Source: Deinococcus sp.
GTDB taxonomy: Bacteria; Deinococcota; Deinococci; Deinococcales; Deinococcaceae
Assembly: GCF_018260555.1 (NCBI RefSeq)
Contig: NZ_JAGLBB010000051.1
Coordinates: 1-24,168, forward strand
Reading direction: 5' to 3'
Length of the DNA stretch: 24,168 bases
The position numbers and the translations under genes are program-made. Below, in pieces: positions 1 to 7,279 of this stretch. The stretch's first letter is position 1. Each line of letters begins with the position of its first letter. Below the pieces are notes generated by a model, which did no database searches, was not told where the DNA came from, and was given only the letters and a program-made list of their open reading frames with translations.

Positions 1-785
1 GGCACCCGCCCGCGCTCCTGGCCTTTGACCTGGACGGCACGCTGCTGGCCGACGGGGGAATGGAATTGCCAGGTGCCACCGCGCTGGCCCTGGCCCGCTA
101 CCGGGCGCATGGCGTCAAGCTGGCGGTCATCACCGGGCGCGATGACCTTCCCCCGGCGGTGCAGGCCCTGAACCCCGACGCCTACGCCCTGCACAATGGG
201 GCGCGGGTGGTGTGTGGGGAAGAGGTCGTGCAGGAAGCCTATCTTCCTCCCGCGGTGCTGGATCTGGCCCAGCGCACTGCGCCACCCGGTGGGCTGGTGC
301 TGGCGCTGACCGTGCCGGGTGTGTACGCCGATCCCACACACTTCGCGGACGCGGCGGCGCTGGCAGCGTTCCGGGAGCGTTGGGCGCTCGCACACCGCCC
401 TTTCGGGCCGCTTGCACGGCTGGGCCACACGCCGCTGCTGGGGCTGTGGTGTTTTCATCCGGACGTGCTGGTGTGGAAGGCGCGGGTTCTGGCGGAGTGT
501 CCCGGGCTGCACGTCACCGGGGCGCAGCCGCCCTACGCGGACAACATGAGCCTCTCTGCTCCAAGCGCGGACAAGGGTGCGGCGCTGCTGGCCGTGTGCC
601 GGGGCCTGGGCATCGACCCCTCCCAGAGCTGGGCCTTTGGGGACAGCGACAACGACGTCGCCATGTTCCGCGTGGCCGGCCGGGCCGTGCAGGTGGGCCG
701 GCTAGAGGTCGTGTCCGGGCTGACGCATGAGCGGGTAGGCCACCACCTGGAACTGGGCGGGTGGCTCGCGTCCCGCTGGCTGTGA
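1..785 (+). CDS. HAD-IIB (Cof-type) phosphatase, 5' end outside window
   Basis: This is a sugar- or nucleotide-phosphatase-like HAD hydrolase, expected in the cytoplasm. The reading frame is open from position 3, so the start lies upstream; the ATG at 60 is internal because HAD motif I (DLDGTL, nucleophile Asp at 27-29) precedes it. Motif II Thr is in VITGRDD, the conserved Lys is in DKGAALL, and motif III/IV is GDSDND near 639-657. The central cap region fits type IIB (Cof). About 260 residues are visible, close to the family's usual full length, so only a few N-terminal residues are missing. Substrate cannot be read from sequence. The TGA stop (783-785) is formed at the junction with a dispersed repeat that begins TGATACGG. 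No operon partner is visible on this strand. Confidence 0.85.
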   Translation, partial: HPPALLAFDLDGTLLADGGMELPGATALALARYRAHGVKLAVITGRDDLPPAVQALNPDAYALHNGARVVCGEEVVQEAYLPPAVLDLAQRTAPPGGLVLALTVPGVYADPTHFADAAALAAFRERWALAHRPFGPLARLGHTPLLGLWCFHPDVLVWKARVLAECPGLHVTGAQPPYADNMSLSAPSADKGAALLAVCRGLGIDPSQSWAFGDSDNDVAMFRVAGRAVQVGRLEVVSGLTHERVGHHLELGGWLASRWL

Positions 786-860
786 TACGGATTCCGTTTG
801 TTTCACTGAAGCCCTGGACCATCACCGGGCCGCCCGCTCCACGACCGGAACCCGCTTGGC
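784..860 (+). repeat. Dispersed repeat, partial copy
   Basis: The segment begins GATACGGATTCCGTTTGTT and matches the left part of the copy at 10174-10312 (shared GATACGGnTTCCGTTTGTT, CATCACCGG, GCTCCACG and GGAACCCGC blocks). The right half is degraded or absent. It directly abuts the HAD gene and forms part of its stop codon. Low similarity after about 860 leaves the right border uncertain. Confidence 0.5.
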
Positions 861-1056
861 CTCCCCCAGCCGGTCTCTGATTGGGTCTAACCTCAGGGCT
901 CCCGACCTCGCTGACCTCAGTACACTGCGTTGATCTTGTAGATAAACCGCGCGGAGCGCGCAGCAGAAGAAAGTACGTTGGAGCGGGAATGGAGAGGTTC
1001 CGGCGCTTTCCCGGAATCTCGCAATGGTAGCTTCAAGGTACTTAGCTTCAACGTAC
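861..1056. other. Intergenic stretch with small direct and inverted repeats
   Basis: No gene is seen. The stretch holds a 9-bp perfect inverted pair AGTACGTTG (972-980) and CAACGTACT (1049-1057), a 6-bp stem TTCCGG/CCGGAA (998-1003, 1011-1016), and a tandem pair AGCTTCAAGGTACT (1029-1042) and AGCTTCAACGTACT (1044-1057) that differs at one base. These lie just beyond the 3' end of the leftward DUF2382 gene and could form a 3'-end structure, but no T-run typical of a Rho-independent terminator follows. Confidence 0.35.
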
Positions 1057-1521
1057 TCAGGTTCCCGCGGCCAGGCCTGACGTATCCGCGTCCGACCCGG
1101 CAGGTTGCTCCGTGACCAGATCAGTGCGACCCGTTACTTCGAGAACCTCGCGGCCTAACGTCACACTCTGCTGGAACTGCTCGGTTCGGGTGCGCTTCCA
1201 TACTTCAACCTGCTGAGCGGCGTACACGTCTTTCACGATCTGCGCCCGCTCCTCACTCAGCAAGACCTCGTAGGTTCGGCCCGCTTCCAGCGGCACCCCA
1301 TCCAGGATGATCTGACCCCCGCCAGACTTGACGGTCAGTTCCAAGAACTCGCGGCTGATCGTGACGGGCACCAGGACTTCCTCTTCGCGCACGACCCGCC
1401 GCAGCGTGACTCCTCCCACGCTGTCCCGGATTACCTGCACGCTGGCCCGCTCCTCAAGCAGATCGAGCCGCGTCACCAGCCGGTTAGCAGTCCGGTCCTG
1501 TGCGTACTGATCATCGGTCAT
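1057..1521 (-). CDS. DUF2382 (YsnF/AvaK) domain stress protein
   Basis: This 154-residue protein is a stand-alone DUF2382 protein, a family often found with PRC-barrel domains and annotated as stress response; its biochemical role is not established. It shows the typical alternating charged/beta pattern (LEERASV, RRVVREEEVLVPVTI, YEVLLSEERAQIVKDVYAAQQVEVWKR split over the domain), ending in a low-complexity acidic tail. No signal peptide or membrane segment is seen, so cytoplasmic. The start ATG at 1519-1521 is preceded by a purine-rich GGGGGA. It lies 58 nt downstream of the PRC-barrel/DUF2382 gene on the same strand, probably one transcript, with a strong hairpin between the two. Confidence 0.8.
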   Translation of the reverse strand: MTDDQYAQDRTANRLVTRLDLLEERASVQVIRDSVGGVTLRRVVREEEVLVPVTISREFLELTVKSGGGQIILDGVPLEAGRTYEVLLSEERAQIVKDVYAAQQVEVWKRTRTEQFQQSVTLGREVLEVTGRTDLVTEQPAGSDADTSGLAAGT

Positions 1522-1538
1522 ACATCCCCCTACATAGC

Positions 1539-1568
1539 GGGGCGGGCAGGAACATACCTGCCCGCCCC
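1539..1568. promoter_or_regulatory. Strong intercistronic hairpin
   Basis: GGGGCGGGCAGG (1539-1550) and CCTGCCCGCCCC (1557-1568) form a perfect 12-bp stem with a 6-nt loop, between two leftward genes. In the leftward RNA no U-run follows, so it looks like a processing/stability or attenuation element rather than a classic terminator. On the plus strand a TTTT run follows only after 8 nt. Confidence 0.6.
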
Positions 1569-1579
1569 CTCCCCTGCTT

Positions 1580-2380
1580 TTATCGCTTGAGGGTGTCCGT
1601 ATCGTCGCCCAGTTTCACGTCGCCGGTCTTGTTGACTTCCAGTACTTCCTTACCGACGGTTTCAGTGAAGCTCTGCGTTTCCGTGACTTCCCGCTTCCCA
1701 ATGCTCACTTCTTCAGTGACGTAGGCCTGTTTGGACACGTCAGCTCGTTCAGCTTCGAGGTCCACGCGGACCGCTTCAGTCGCGGCACCCAGGACGGCCC
1801 CCACCACCGGCTGGGGATCGGTGACAACGCGGCGCTCGATGACGACCTCCTCGCGGTCAAGGTCGACGTTCACCTGCTCCTCGTGGGTTTCGACGCGTTT
1901 GCCGACCTCGACGCTACCGGTCACGAAGCGCTCTTTGTTGACGACGAGGCGCTCCTCGAGGAGTTTCAGGGTCTCGGGCGTCTGGAACGCCTGCTGACGG
2001 TAGGTGGCCTCATCAACGTCTGCGGCACGCAGGACGCGCTCGTCGGCGAGCTGGCTCTCATGCGCGTAGGTCTGACCTTCGTGATACTCGCTCAGGCCGC
2101 GCACCTGGTCTTTGGTCAGGGTGTCGAAGTAGGCGCCGTCTTCCGCAAAACGGACTTGACCCACAGGGACAAGCACGTGCTTGCTGGAGAACCAGCCGCC
2201 GACGTCCACGATCAGGTACTGAATGGCGCCGCTCTGCGGATCCACGAGCGCGTCATAGATGCTGCCGACCTTCTCACCGCCAGCGCCGTAGGCGGTGTTG
2301 CCGCGGGGGTTATAGACGCCGCTGGACAGATCAAGCTGGGAGTCGATATCGGACATGCGGACGAGATTGATCTGGGTCAT
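1580..2380 (-). CDS. PRC-barrel and DUF2382 domain stress protein
   Basis: This 266-residue protein has an N-terminal PRC-barrel (about residues 10-90: GEKVGSIYDALVDPQSGAIQ, then VDVGGWFSSKHVLVPVGQV) and a C-terminal DUF2382 domain (about 130-255: LKLLEERLVVNKERFVTGSV, VVIERRVVTDP, VSIGKREVTETQSFTETV). The combination is common in Deinococcus and other stress-tolerant bacteria and is usually linked to general stress response; the molecular function is unknown. No signal peptide is seen. The start is well supported by AAAGGAGAA placed 7 nt before ATG. It is the likely first gene of a two-gene transcript with the DUF2382 gene downstream, which shares the second domain and probably arose by duplication. 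Confidence 0.85.
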   Translation of the reverse strand: MTQINLVRMSDIDSQLDLSSGVYNPRGNTAYGAGGEKVGSIYDALVDPQSGAIQYLIVDVGGWFSSKHVLVPVGQVRFAEDGAYFDTLTKDQVRGLSEYHEGQTYAHESQLADERVLRAADVDEATYRQQAFQTPETLKLLEERLVVNKERFVTGSVEVGKRVETHEEQVNVDLDREEVVIERRVVTDPQPVVGAVLGAATEAVRVDLEAERADVSKQAYVTEEVSIGKREVTETQSFTETVGKEVLEVNKTGDVKLGDDTDTLKR

Positions 2381-2410
2381 GTGGGTTCTCCTTTAGGTGT
2401 GAACGCTGCA

Positions 2411-2446
2411 GTCATGCATCGTTCCCAGGAATACAGTCTCATGCAT
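2411..2446 (-). promoter_or_regulatory. Paired ATGCAT motif upstream of the PRC-barrel gene
   Basis: The 8-mer TCATGCAT occurs at 2412-2419 and again at 2439-2446, 27 bp apart, upstream of the leftward PRC-barrel gene. Each contains the palindrome ATGCAT. Two phased copies in a promoter region suggest a regulator site, but no matching -35/-10 pair is clear and no known motif is assigned. Confidence 0.3.
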
Positions 2447-2779
2447 AACCCGACCCCAAACGTGGGAGGAGATTCGCTGAATCCACAGGGATACTTAGGT
2501 CAACGCTAATGTTACGCCCCAAGCATAACAACGAGGAGAGCCCGTGCTTTCGCCCGCGCTCTACTCGTTCCGGATTAAGGTGCCACCATCAACTGGCGCC
2601 TGCGAGTCATGCTGGATGTACCGGCGGGGCGTCGTCAATAGGGGCAGCAGACGCCATTCATGGCCATCGAATCACGGACCCGGTGTGGAGCGTGCTGCGC
2701 CTGCTCGGTGCCGTGGTCCCGGCGAACCCATGCCGGCCATGACTGCAGCCTGCTACTGCGCCAACCCTGGGAAACTCGG
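2447..2779. other. Gap without a confident gene
   Basis: No convincing complete gene is seen on either strand. Short plus-strand frames exist but have composition unlike the neighbours. One fragment near 2580-2625 reads INWRLRVMLDV, reminiscent of the first helix of small Cro/C1-type HTH proteins, but it is not followed by an intact HTH and would need frameshifts, so at best it is a decayed remnant. Confidence 0.3.
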
Positions 2780-3334
2780 CTACTCCCGAATACCATTCCA
2801 GATCACTGGTTGTCCTTCATGACACAGGGGGCAGTCCGGAGCCCGAAACGTATGGAACGGGTGTGCATCCAACGTCAGGGTCGGCATTTCCAGTGTGGCA
2901 CGGCTGAGCCAGGCACTCACGCCAAGGACTTCATGGCCTTGACTGTGTAGAAAATGAGTGACGGCCCGTGTACCTGTGCCCGTGCAGATGAGGTCGTCAA
3001 TGTAGATGCTGCGTTGCGGCTGGCCGGGTACATGCATACGGTGCCAGTGCAGGGGATTCTCGGTCAGGACGTAAGCGACGGGGAGACCCAGGTGCAGCCC
3101 AATGAAGGACGTGAGGGTGCCCCCGCAGGCTGGGGCGCCCACCAGCAGAGTGGCCTCGCCGAAGTTCTGGGCGATGTGCGTGGCCTGCACCTGCGCCACG
3201 GTGTTCAGAAGGCGAGAATCCTTGAATACGTCTCCTTTCTCGATCCAGCCGTCCGCGTGAGCGCCGTTGCGGAACACGGTGTGACCGGGCCGCAAAGCCC
3301 CGCTCCTGTTCAGCAGGGTCAGCAGTTCACTCAT
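2780..3334 (-). CDS. PyrE-like phosphoribosyltransferase in phosphonate locus
   Basis: This 184-residue type I phosphoribosyltransferase transfers a ribose-5-phosphate group between PRPP and a base. The PRPP loop is IYIDDLICTGTGTRAV (about residues 108-123), and the N-terminus (LLNRSGALRPGHTVFRNG) resembles orotate phosphoribosyltransferase. The C-terminus has a CPLC motif, as in PyrE of Thermus-type and archaeal lineages. Its base cannot be deduced. Since PhnI releases adenine from ATP, base salvage linked to C-P lyase is a reasonable inference, but an ordinary pyrimidine role is possible. It follows the TIM-barrel gene but is separated from it by an inserted repeat, whose end contains this gene's ATG; no Shine-Dalgarno is visible. 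It is probably the last gene of the leftward phn transcript. Confidence 0.75.
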   Translation of the reverse strand: MSELLTLLNRSGALRPGHTVFRNGAHADGWIEKGDVFKDSRLLNTVAQVQATHIAQNFGEATLLVGAPACGGTLTSFIGLHLGLPVAYVLTENPLHWHRMHVPGQPQRSIYIDDLICTGTGTRAVTHFLHSQGHEVLGVSAWLSRATLEMPTLTLDAHPFHTFRAPDCPLCHEGQPVIWNGIRE

Positions 3335-3469
3335 ACGGACTCAGATTGATTCGCTGCATTGACGAATCAATCCGAACGGACGCGAGTAGGAAGAACAGAC
3401 GGATTGAGCGGTATGGAGCCGCAGGCGGCGCTTTCCTGAGTGTGGCGGAATGGAGCGGATTGCGTATCA
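3330..3469 (+). repeat. Dispersed ~140-bp repeat (full copy)
   Basis: This copy aligns along its length with the reverse complement of 19240-19378 and partly with 16836-16930. Shared blocks are ATACGGACT, GATTGATTCG, AATCCGA, CGGACGCGAGTAGGAA, GGCGCTTTCC and GGAGCGGA; the ends read ATACGGA...TGCGTAT. It fills the whole gap between the TIM-barrel and phosphoribosyltransferase genes and overlaps both: it contributes the stop TGA of the first and the start ATG of the second. Confidence 0.75.
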
Positions 3470-4267
3470 TGCCTGCTCAAGCCATTCACGGCCCAGCCTG
3501 AGTTCTGAAGCTTTGACCTCGATGAATATTCGGGCTGATTCCGGTGCGCCGTTAAGGGCCCGTTCCACGCCGCCCCAGTGGATGGTGCCGCGTCCCGGAG
3601 CGAGGTGCTGGTCATTGGTGGTGTCGTTGTCACACAGGTGAACGTGGCCCAGAAGCGTGCCGAGCGTTTCGATCCACGTCTGTGGGGGCGGCCCGCCACG
3701 CTGCGTCATCAGGTGAGCATGTCCGGTATCCACGCTGAGGCGCACGGCGTCACTGTCCAGATACTGTGCCAGGGCAAGCAGAGGAACTGGGCTCAGGTCG
3801 TAGATGTTCTCGATCACCAGCGTCAAGCCTTCCTGCTCGGCCCGCTTCACGATGGGCTGCATGGTCAGTGCCGCGCGTTCCAGTTCCGGCCCGAGGCGTG
3901 CGCCGGGCACGGCCTGCGGATGACCGAAGAAATCGAAGGGACTGTGCACCACCATGTGCGTACCGCCGATGGCACGGGCAAAATCCAGACCGAGGTTCAG
4001 TCGTTCCTGCACCAGTCGTTGCACCGCCGGGTCACGCGGGGCGATGTTCAGGTGCCAGAAGGGGCCGTGAATGCCGATGCGTCCCTGATGACCATTCAAA
4101 TGCGCGTTGATCTCGCGCCCCACCCCCTGCCAGTCGCCCTCCATCACGTCGCCATGGGTGATGTCCTGCAGTTCGATGTCGCGGCCGGACTCCAGCAACC
4201 AGGGGGCACATTCGGGTAGTTCTTTCAAGGTGAGGGCCAGTCCAGCGCGTTTTTTCCAGTCCTTCAT
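3467..4267 (-). CDS. Xylose-isomerase-like TIM-barrel protein (AP endonuclease 2 family)
   Basis: This 266-residue protein belongs to the sugar phosphate isomerase/epimerase (AP endonuclease 2/xylose isomerase) TIM-barrel superfamily, metal-dependent enzymes acting on sugars, sugar phosphates or abasic DNA. Probable metal ligands lie in strand-end motifs: HGPF, HSPFDFFG, VIENIYD, SVDTGHAH, HVHLCDND and FIEVKASE. No signal peptide. It overlaps phnM by ATGA, so it is translationally coupled to the phosphonate operon and probably acts on a ribose-phosphate intermediate or a liberated sugar phosphonate; that substrate is inference. It is not PhnN or PhnP by sequence, but no copy of those genes is in the window, so an analogous job is conceivable. 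The stop TGA is formed by the end of the inserted repeat (TGATACG). Confidence 0.75.
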   Translation of the reverse strand: MKDWKKRAGLALTLKELPECAPWLLESGRDIELQDITHGDVMEGDWQGVGREINAHLNGHQGRIGIHGPFWHLNIAPRDPAVQRLVQERLNLGLDFARAIGGTHMVVHSPFDFFGHPQAVPGARLGPELERAALTMQPIVKRAEQEGLTLVIENIYDLSPVPLLALAQYLDSDAVRLSVDTGHAHLMTQRGGPPPQTWIETLGTLLGHVHLCDNDTTNDQHLAPGRGTIHWGGVERALNGAPESARIFIEVKASELRLGREWLEQA

Positions 4268-5451
4268 GGGGTGACCTCCAGCGGTGCACCGTGAGTGGAT
4301 CGGTTGAGGGTGCCGTCGTGGTAGACCGCGTGCCCCCCGACAATGGTCAGGCGCACGCGGGGACGGCCGACCGTTTCCACCAGCACCAGATCGGCGCGTT
4401 TGCCGATTTCCAGACTGCCCCGGTCACTCATGCCGGTCGCCCGTGCCGGGGTCAGGGTCACCAGCTTCACGGCCTCGGAGAGGCTGAGCAAGTTCCGTTC
4501 GGCGATCAGCATGGCGGCCTGAAGCATGGTCATGGGCGAGTAGTCGCTCGCCAGTCCATGTAGCGAACCGTCATTCAGGGCGTCCAGCGCCGAGAGGTTG
4601 CCGCTGTGGGACTGACCGCGCAGGGCGTTCGGTGCGCCCATGAACGTGATCATGCCGCGTTCGGTAGCGGCGCGAGCGGCTTCCAGCGTGACGGGAAATT
4701 CACTGATGGTCACGCCCAGTTCCTGCAGCAGCGCCACTTTCTGCTCTGTGTCGTCGTCGTGCGAGGCCAGGGGGATTCCGGCCTGCTTTGCGGTTGCGGC
4801 CAGTTCCCGCGCCACCTCCCAGACTTCCTCGGTTCCGGCGTCCAGGCGGTTCTCAGCTTCGCCCCGCACCTCATCGGCGTGTCGTCCCAGATGACGCGCG
4901 AGGTAATGCACGTACACTTCCATGTCCCGGAACTGACCCTGACCGGGCGTGTGATCCATCAGGGAAATCAGGTCAATCATGCCTGCTTGCACGAGTTCCA
5001 GTACGGCAGGACAGGCGTCCGTATTCGAGATTTCGTAGCGGGCGTGAATGCGGTGATCCACCAGCAGATGCGGCCGCAGGGCCACGATGTCGCGGATGAG
5101 GCCCACTGCACGTGTGTCGCTGCGCAGGCCCAGCCCGTCAGCAAAACTGAGGGAAGCAAAGGCTGTCGTGACTCCGGAGGCCGCCAGCCGCTTATCAAGT
5201 TCCAGAATGGCGAGATCATGATCGAAGCGCGTCCCGGGGCGCGGTTCGAGTTCCTTCTCGATCATGTCGCCGTGCATGTCCACCAGTCCGGGCAGCAGCG
5301 TGAGACCCCGGGCGTTGACAGCAGGCGAGGGAGCTTCGCCCTCACGAATGTCAGCAATCAGGCCGTTTTGCACCAGCAGGGAACCACGCTCGACCACGCG
5401 GTCTGGCAGCGCGAGTCTCGCGCCGGTGATCCACTGTTCCTCAAAGCGCAT
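4264..5451 (-). CDS. phnM: PhnM, ribosyl-phosphonate triphosphate diphosphatase (copy 1)
   Basis: PhnM hydrolyses alpha-D-ribose-1-methylphosphonate-5-triphosphate to the 5-phosphate and pyrophosphate in the C-P lyase pathway. This 395-residue amidohydrolase-fold protein shows the PhnM hallmarks: LVDMHGDMIEKELEPRPG (metal-binding His with the family-specific EPRPG), LMDHTPGQGQF, LASHDDDTEQK, ISEFPVT, MGAPNALRG and a terminal amidohydrolase strand (GKRADLVLVE). The ATG at 5449-5451 overlaps the phnE stop as TGATG; a GTG one codon upstream (5454) is an alternative. It is encoded with the transporter genes, whereas a second, clearly related PhnM closes the rightward operon. It ends in an ATGA overlap with the TIM-barrel gene. 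Both copies keep all visible motifs, so both may be active. Confidence 0.93.
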   Translation of the reverse strand: MRFEEQWITGARLALPDRVVERGSLLVQNGLIADIREGEAPSPAVNARGLTLLPGLVDMHGDMIEKELEPRPGTRFDHDLAILELDKRLAASGVTTAFASLSFADGLGLRSDTRAVGLIRDIVALRPHLLVDHRIHARYEISNTDACPAVLELVQAGMIDLISLMDHTPGQGQFRDMEVYVHYLARHLGRHADEVRGEAENRLDAGTEEVWEVARELAATAKQAGIPLASHDDDTEQKVALLQELGVTISEFPVTLEAARAATERGMITFMGAPNALRGQSHSGNLSALDALNDGSLHGLASDYSPMTMLQAAMLIAERNLLSLSEAVKLVTLTPARATGMSDRGSLEIGKRADLVLVETVGRPRVRLTIVGGHAVYHDGTLNRSTHGAPLEVTP

Positions 5452-6278
5452 CACGTCAATCGCTCGCGCAGTTTGGCGCTCAGGAAATCCAGCAGGAAGA
5501 CAGTGGCGAGAATGATGATGAGGATGGCGCAGGCTGCCCGCGTGTCGAAGCCGCGAATGGCTTCCGTGATGTAGAACCCGATGCCTCCCGCCCCCACCAA
5601 CCCCAGAACTGTGGCGGCGCGCACGTTGGATTCGAAGCGGTACATGCTCATGCTCAGTACGTGCGCGGTGATCTGCGGCCAGACGCCGCGTCCCAGTACT
5701 TGCAGGGGCCTGGCGCCCGTGGCTTTCACGGCTTCCACCTGTCCCTCGTCGATGTCTTCGATGCCTTCGGCGAACAGTTTCCCGAGGATGCCCGCCGTGT
5801 GGAACACCAGCGCCAGGATGCCCGGAAACGGCCCCAGGCCCACCGCCGCCACGAAAATCAGAGCCAGCACGAACTCGTTCAGGCCGCGCAGCACGTCCAG
5901 TAACCGGCGGGTTATCTGGTACACGAAGGCGTTCGGCGCGGTGTTGCGGGCTGCCAGAAATCCGAGCGGGAGCGCCAGAATGATGGCGCCGACCGTTCCG
6001 AGCACCGCCATCTTGACCGTGAGGAGCATCTGCTCGAGGTAAACGCCGCCTTTGCCAAAGTCAGGTGGAAAGAAGCCGCTTTGGGGCCGGGTCGGGTCAC
6101 CGAAGATGTAACGCCAGCTGTTGCCCAGTCCGTCGTACAGGGTCTTGAGGTTGACTTCGGTTCCCTGAAAACTCAGACCGATCACCAGCAGGATCAGCGC
6201 CCATGAAATCATCTGGAGCGTGGTGCGGCGGCGAACCTCTGGCGGCGGCTGGACGTTGACGGTTCTCGTTGGCAGCAT
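5451..6278 (-). CDS. phnE: PhnE, phosphonate ABC transporter permease
   Basis: PhnE is the membrane subunit of the PhnCDE phosphonate importer. The 275-residue protein has an N-terminal segment (ISWALILLVIGLSF), a periplasm-facing linker, then a binding-protein-dependent permease core with several hydrophobic helices. The EAA loop that contacts PhnC is EAVKATGARPLQVL followed by a conserved Pro, in the middle of the protein. The last helix is ACAILIIILATVFLLDFL. The ATG at 6276-6278 was chosen because AAGGA sits 8 nt before it; an upstream TTG at 6299 lacks such a site. The gene follows phnD after an intercistronic hairpin and overlaps phnM by TGATG. Confidence 0.93.
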   Translation of the reverse strand: MLPTRTVNVQPPPEVRRRTTLQMISWALILLVIGLSFQGTEVNLKTLYDGLGNSWRYIFGDPTRPQSGFFPPDFGKGGVYLEQMLLTVKMAVLGTVGAIILALPLGFLAARNTAPNAFVYQITRRLLDVLRGLNEFVLALIFVAAVGLGPFPGILALVFHTAGILGKLFAEGIEDIDEGQVEAVKATGARPLQVLGRGVWPQITAHVLSMSMYRFESNVRAATVLGLVGAGGIGFYITEAIRGFDTRAACAILIIILATVFLLDFLSAKLRERLT

Positions 6279-6316
6279 CTGTGTGGTCCTTGTGGGCAAA
6301 ATGGGGGTAAGTCAAA

Positions 6317-6341
6317 GCGGGGAAGAACCAAGCTTCCCCGC
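6317..6341 (-). promoter_or_regulatory. Hairpin between phnD and phnE
   Basis: GCGGGGAAG (6317-6325) and CTTCCCCGC (6333-6341) form a perfect 9-bp stem with a 7-nt loop, downstream of the phnD stop in the leftward RNA, followed only by TTT. Such hairpins after binding-protein genes commonly stabilise the upstream message or cause partial termination, giving more PhnD than PhnE; that role here is inferred. Confidence 0.55.
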
Positions 6342-6364
6342 CGAACCGGTTGACGCCTAAAAAA

Positions 6365-7231
6365 TTACTTCTTGGCGGCGTTGGTGAGCTTGTTCAGGTC
6401 GCGGATGGGGTTGTAGTCCCCGTCGGAAGCGGCGACATAGCTCTTGAGTTGCAGCTGCTCCAGCCCCGCTTTGTCGTTGAACTTCAGCAGGGCGTTTTTC
6501 ATGGCGTCACGGAAGCTCTGGGGCAGGTCCTTGCGCACGGCGATGGGGCCGCTGGGGATCACCTTGCTGGTCCACAGGACGTTGAGGTCGCCCTGCTTGA
6601 CGTTCCCGGATTCCACGGCGCGGGCGAAGTCCAGGTTGTTGGTCGCGCCGACGGGAATGGTGCCGTTCACCACGCCCATCACCACGTTTTCGTGCGATCC
6701 GGCGAACGTCGTGCGCTTGAAGTACTCTTCGGGCTTGACCTTCATTTCCAGCAGGAAGTGTGCCATGGGCACGAGGTAACCGCTGGTGCTGTTGGGATCC
6801 ACGAAGGCGAAGTCCTTGCCGGCGGCGTCGGCCATGGTCTTGATGGGCCCGCCCCCCTTGCTGATGATGATGGACTGGTAGCCCATGCCACCCTTCAAGG
6901 CGTTGTCCCTCACGATGGCGATGGCCCCCGCGCGGTCAGCAGCTTCGATGTAGCTTTTGGGGCCAAAGTAGGCGGCGTCCAGCTTCTTATTCTGCATGGC
7001 CAGAATCACGGCGGCGTAGTCGGCACCGACGTAGGGTTTGACCTTCACGCCGAGGGTCTTGCTGAGGTAGCTGAACAGCGGCTGGAAACGCTCGGCCTGG
7101 GCACTGCTGCCTTCAAGGGGAATGATGCCGAAGTTGATCTCAGTGGGCCACCCGGCACGGTTCTGGGCGGTCTGGGCGCTGGCGAGGGAGGCGGTGGTCA
7201 GGACGAGGCTGGCAAGAATGACTGTACGCAT
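6365..7231 (-). CDS. phnD: PhnD, phosphonate-binding periplasmic protein
   Basis: PhnD captures phosphonates outside the cytoplasmic membrane for PhnCE. The 288-residue protein starts with a Sec signal peptide (positive Arg, then VILASLVLTTASLASA, probable cleavage after ASA near residue 19) with no lipobox Cys, so a soluble secreted form is predicted. The mature part has the PhnD/SsuA/TauA-like fold: INFGIIPLEG, YFGPKSYIEA, FVDPNSTSGYLVP and GSHENVVMGVVNG are family-typical ligand-pocket segments. AAGGAG lies 7 nt before the ATG. It lies 48 nt downstream of phnC and upstream of phnE on the same strand. Ligand range (alkyl- or aminoalkylphosphonate, or phosphite) cannot be decided from sequence alone. 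Confidence 0.93.
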   Translation of the reverse strand: MRTVILASLVLTTASLASAQTAQNRAGWPTEINFGIIPLEGSSAQAERFQPLFSYLSKTLGVKVKPYVGADYAAVILAMQNKKLDAAYFGPKSYIEAADRAGAIAIVRDNALKGGMGYQSIIISKGGGPIKTMADAAGKDFAFVDPNSTSGYLVPMAHFLLEMKVKPEEYFKRTTFAGSHENVVMGVVNGTIPVGATNNLDFARAVESGNVKQGDLNVLWTSKVIPSGPIAVRKDLPQSFRDAMKNALLKFNDKAGLEQLQLKSYVAASDGDYNPIRDLNKLTNAAKK

Positions 7232-7279
7232 GGTGAACTCCTTGAAGGTGGCTTGAGGGCCAGGGGAACGGTGAGACGA

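Noticed and set aside
998..1016. Rho-independent terminator for the DUF2382 gene
   Set aside because: A 6-bp stem exists but no T-run follows in the direction of transcription.
2381..2470. Radiation/desiccation response motif upstream of the stress operon
   Set aside because: Only the TTATG half matches; the palindromic partner is absent.
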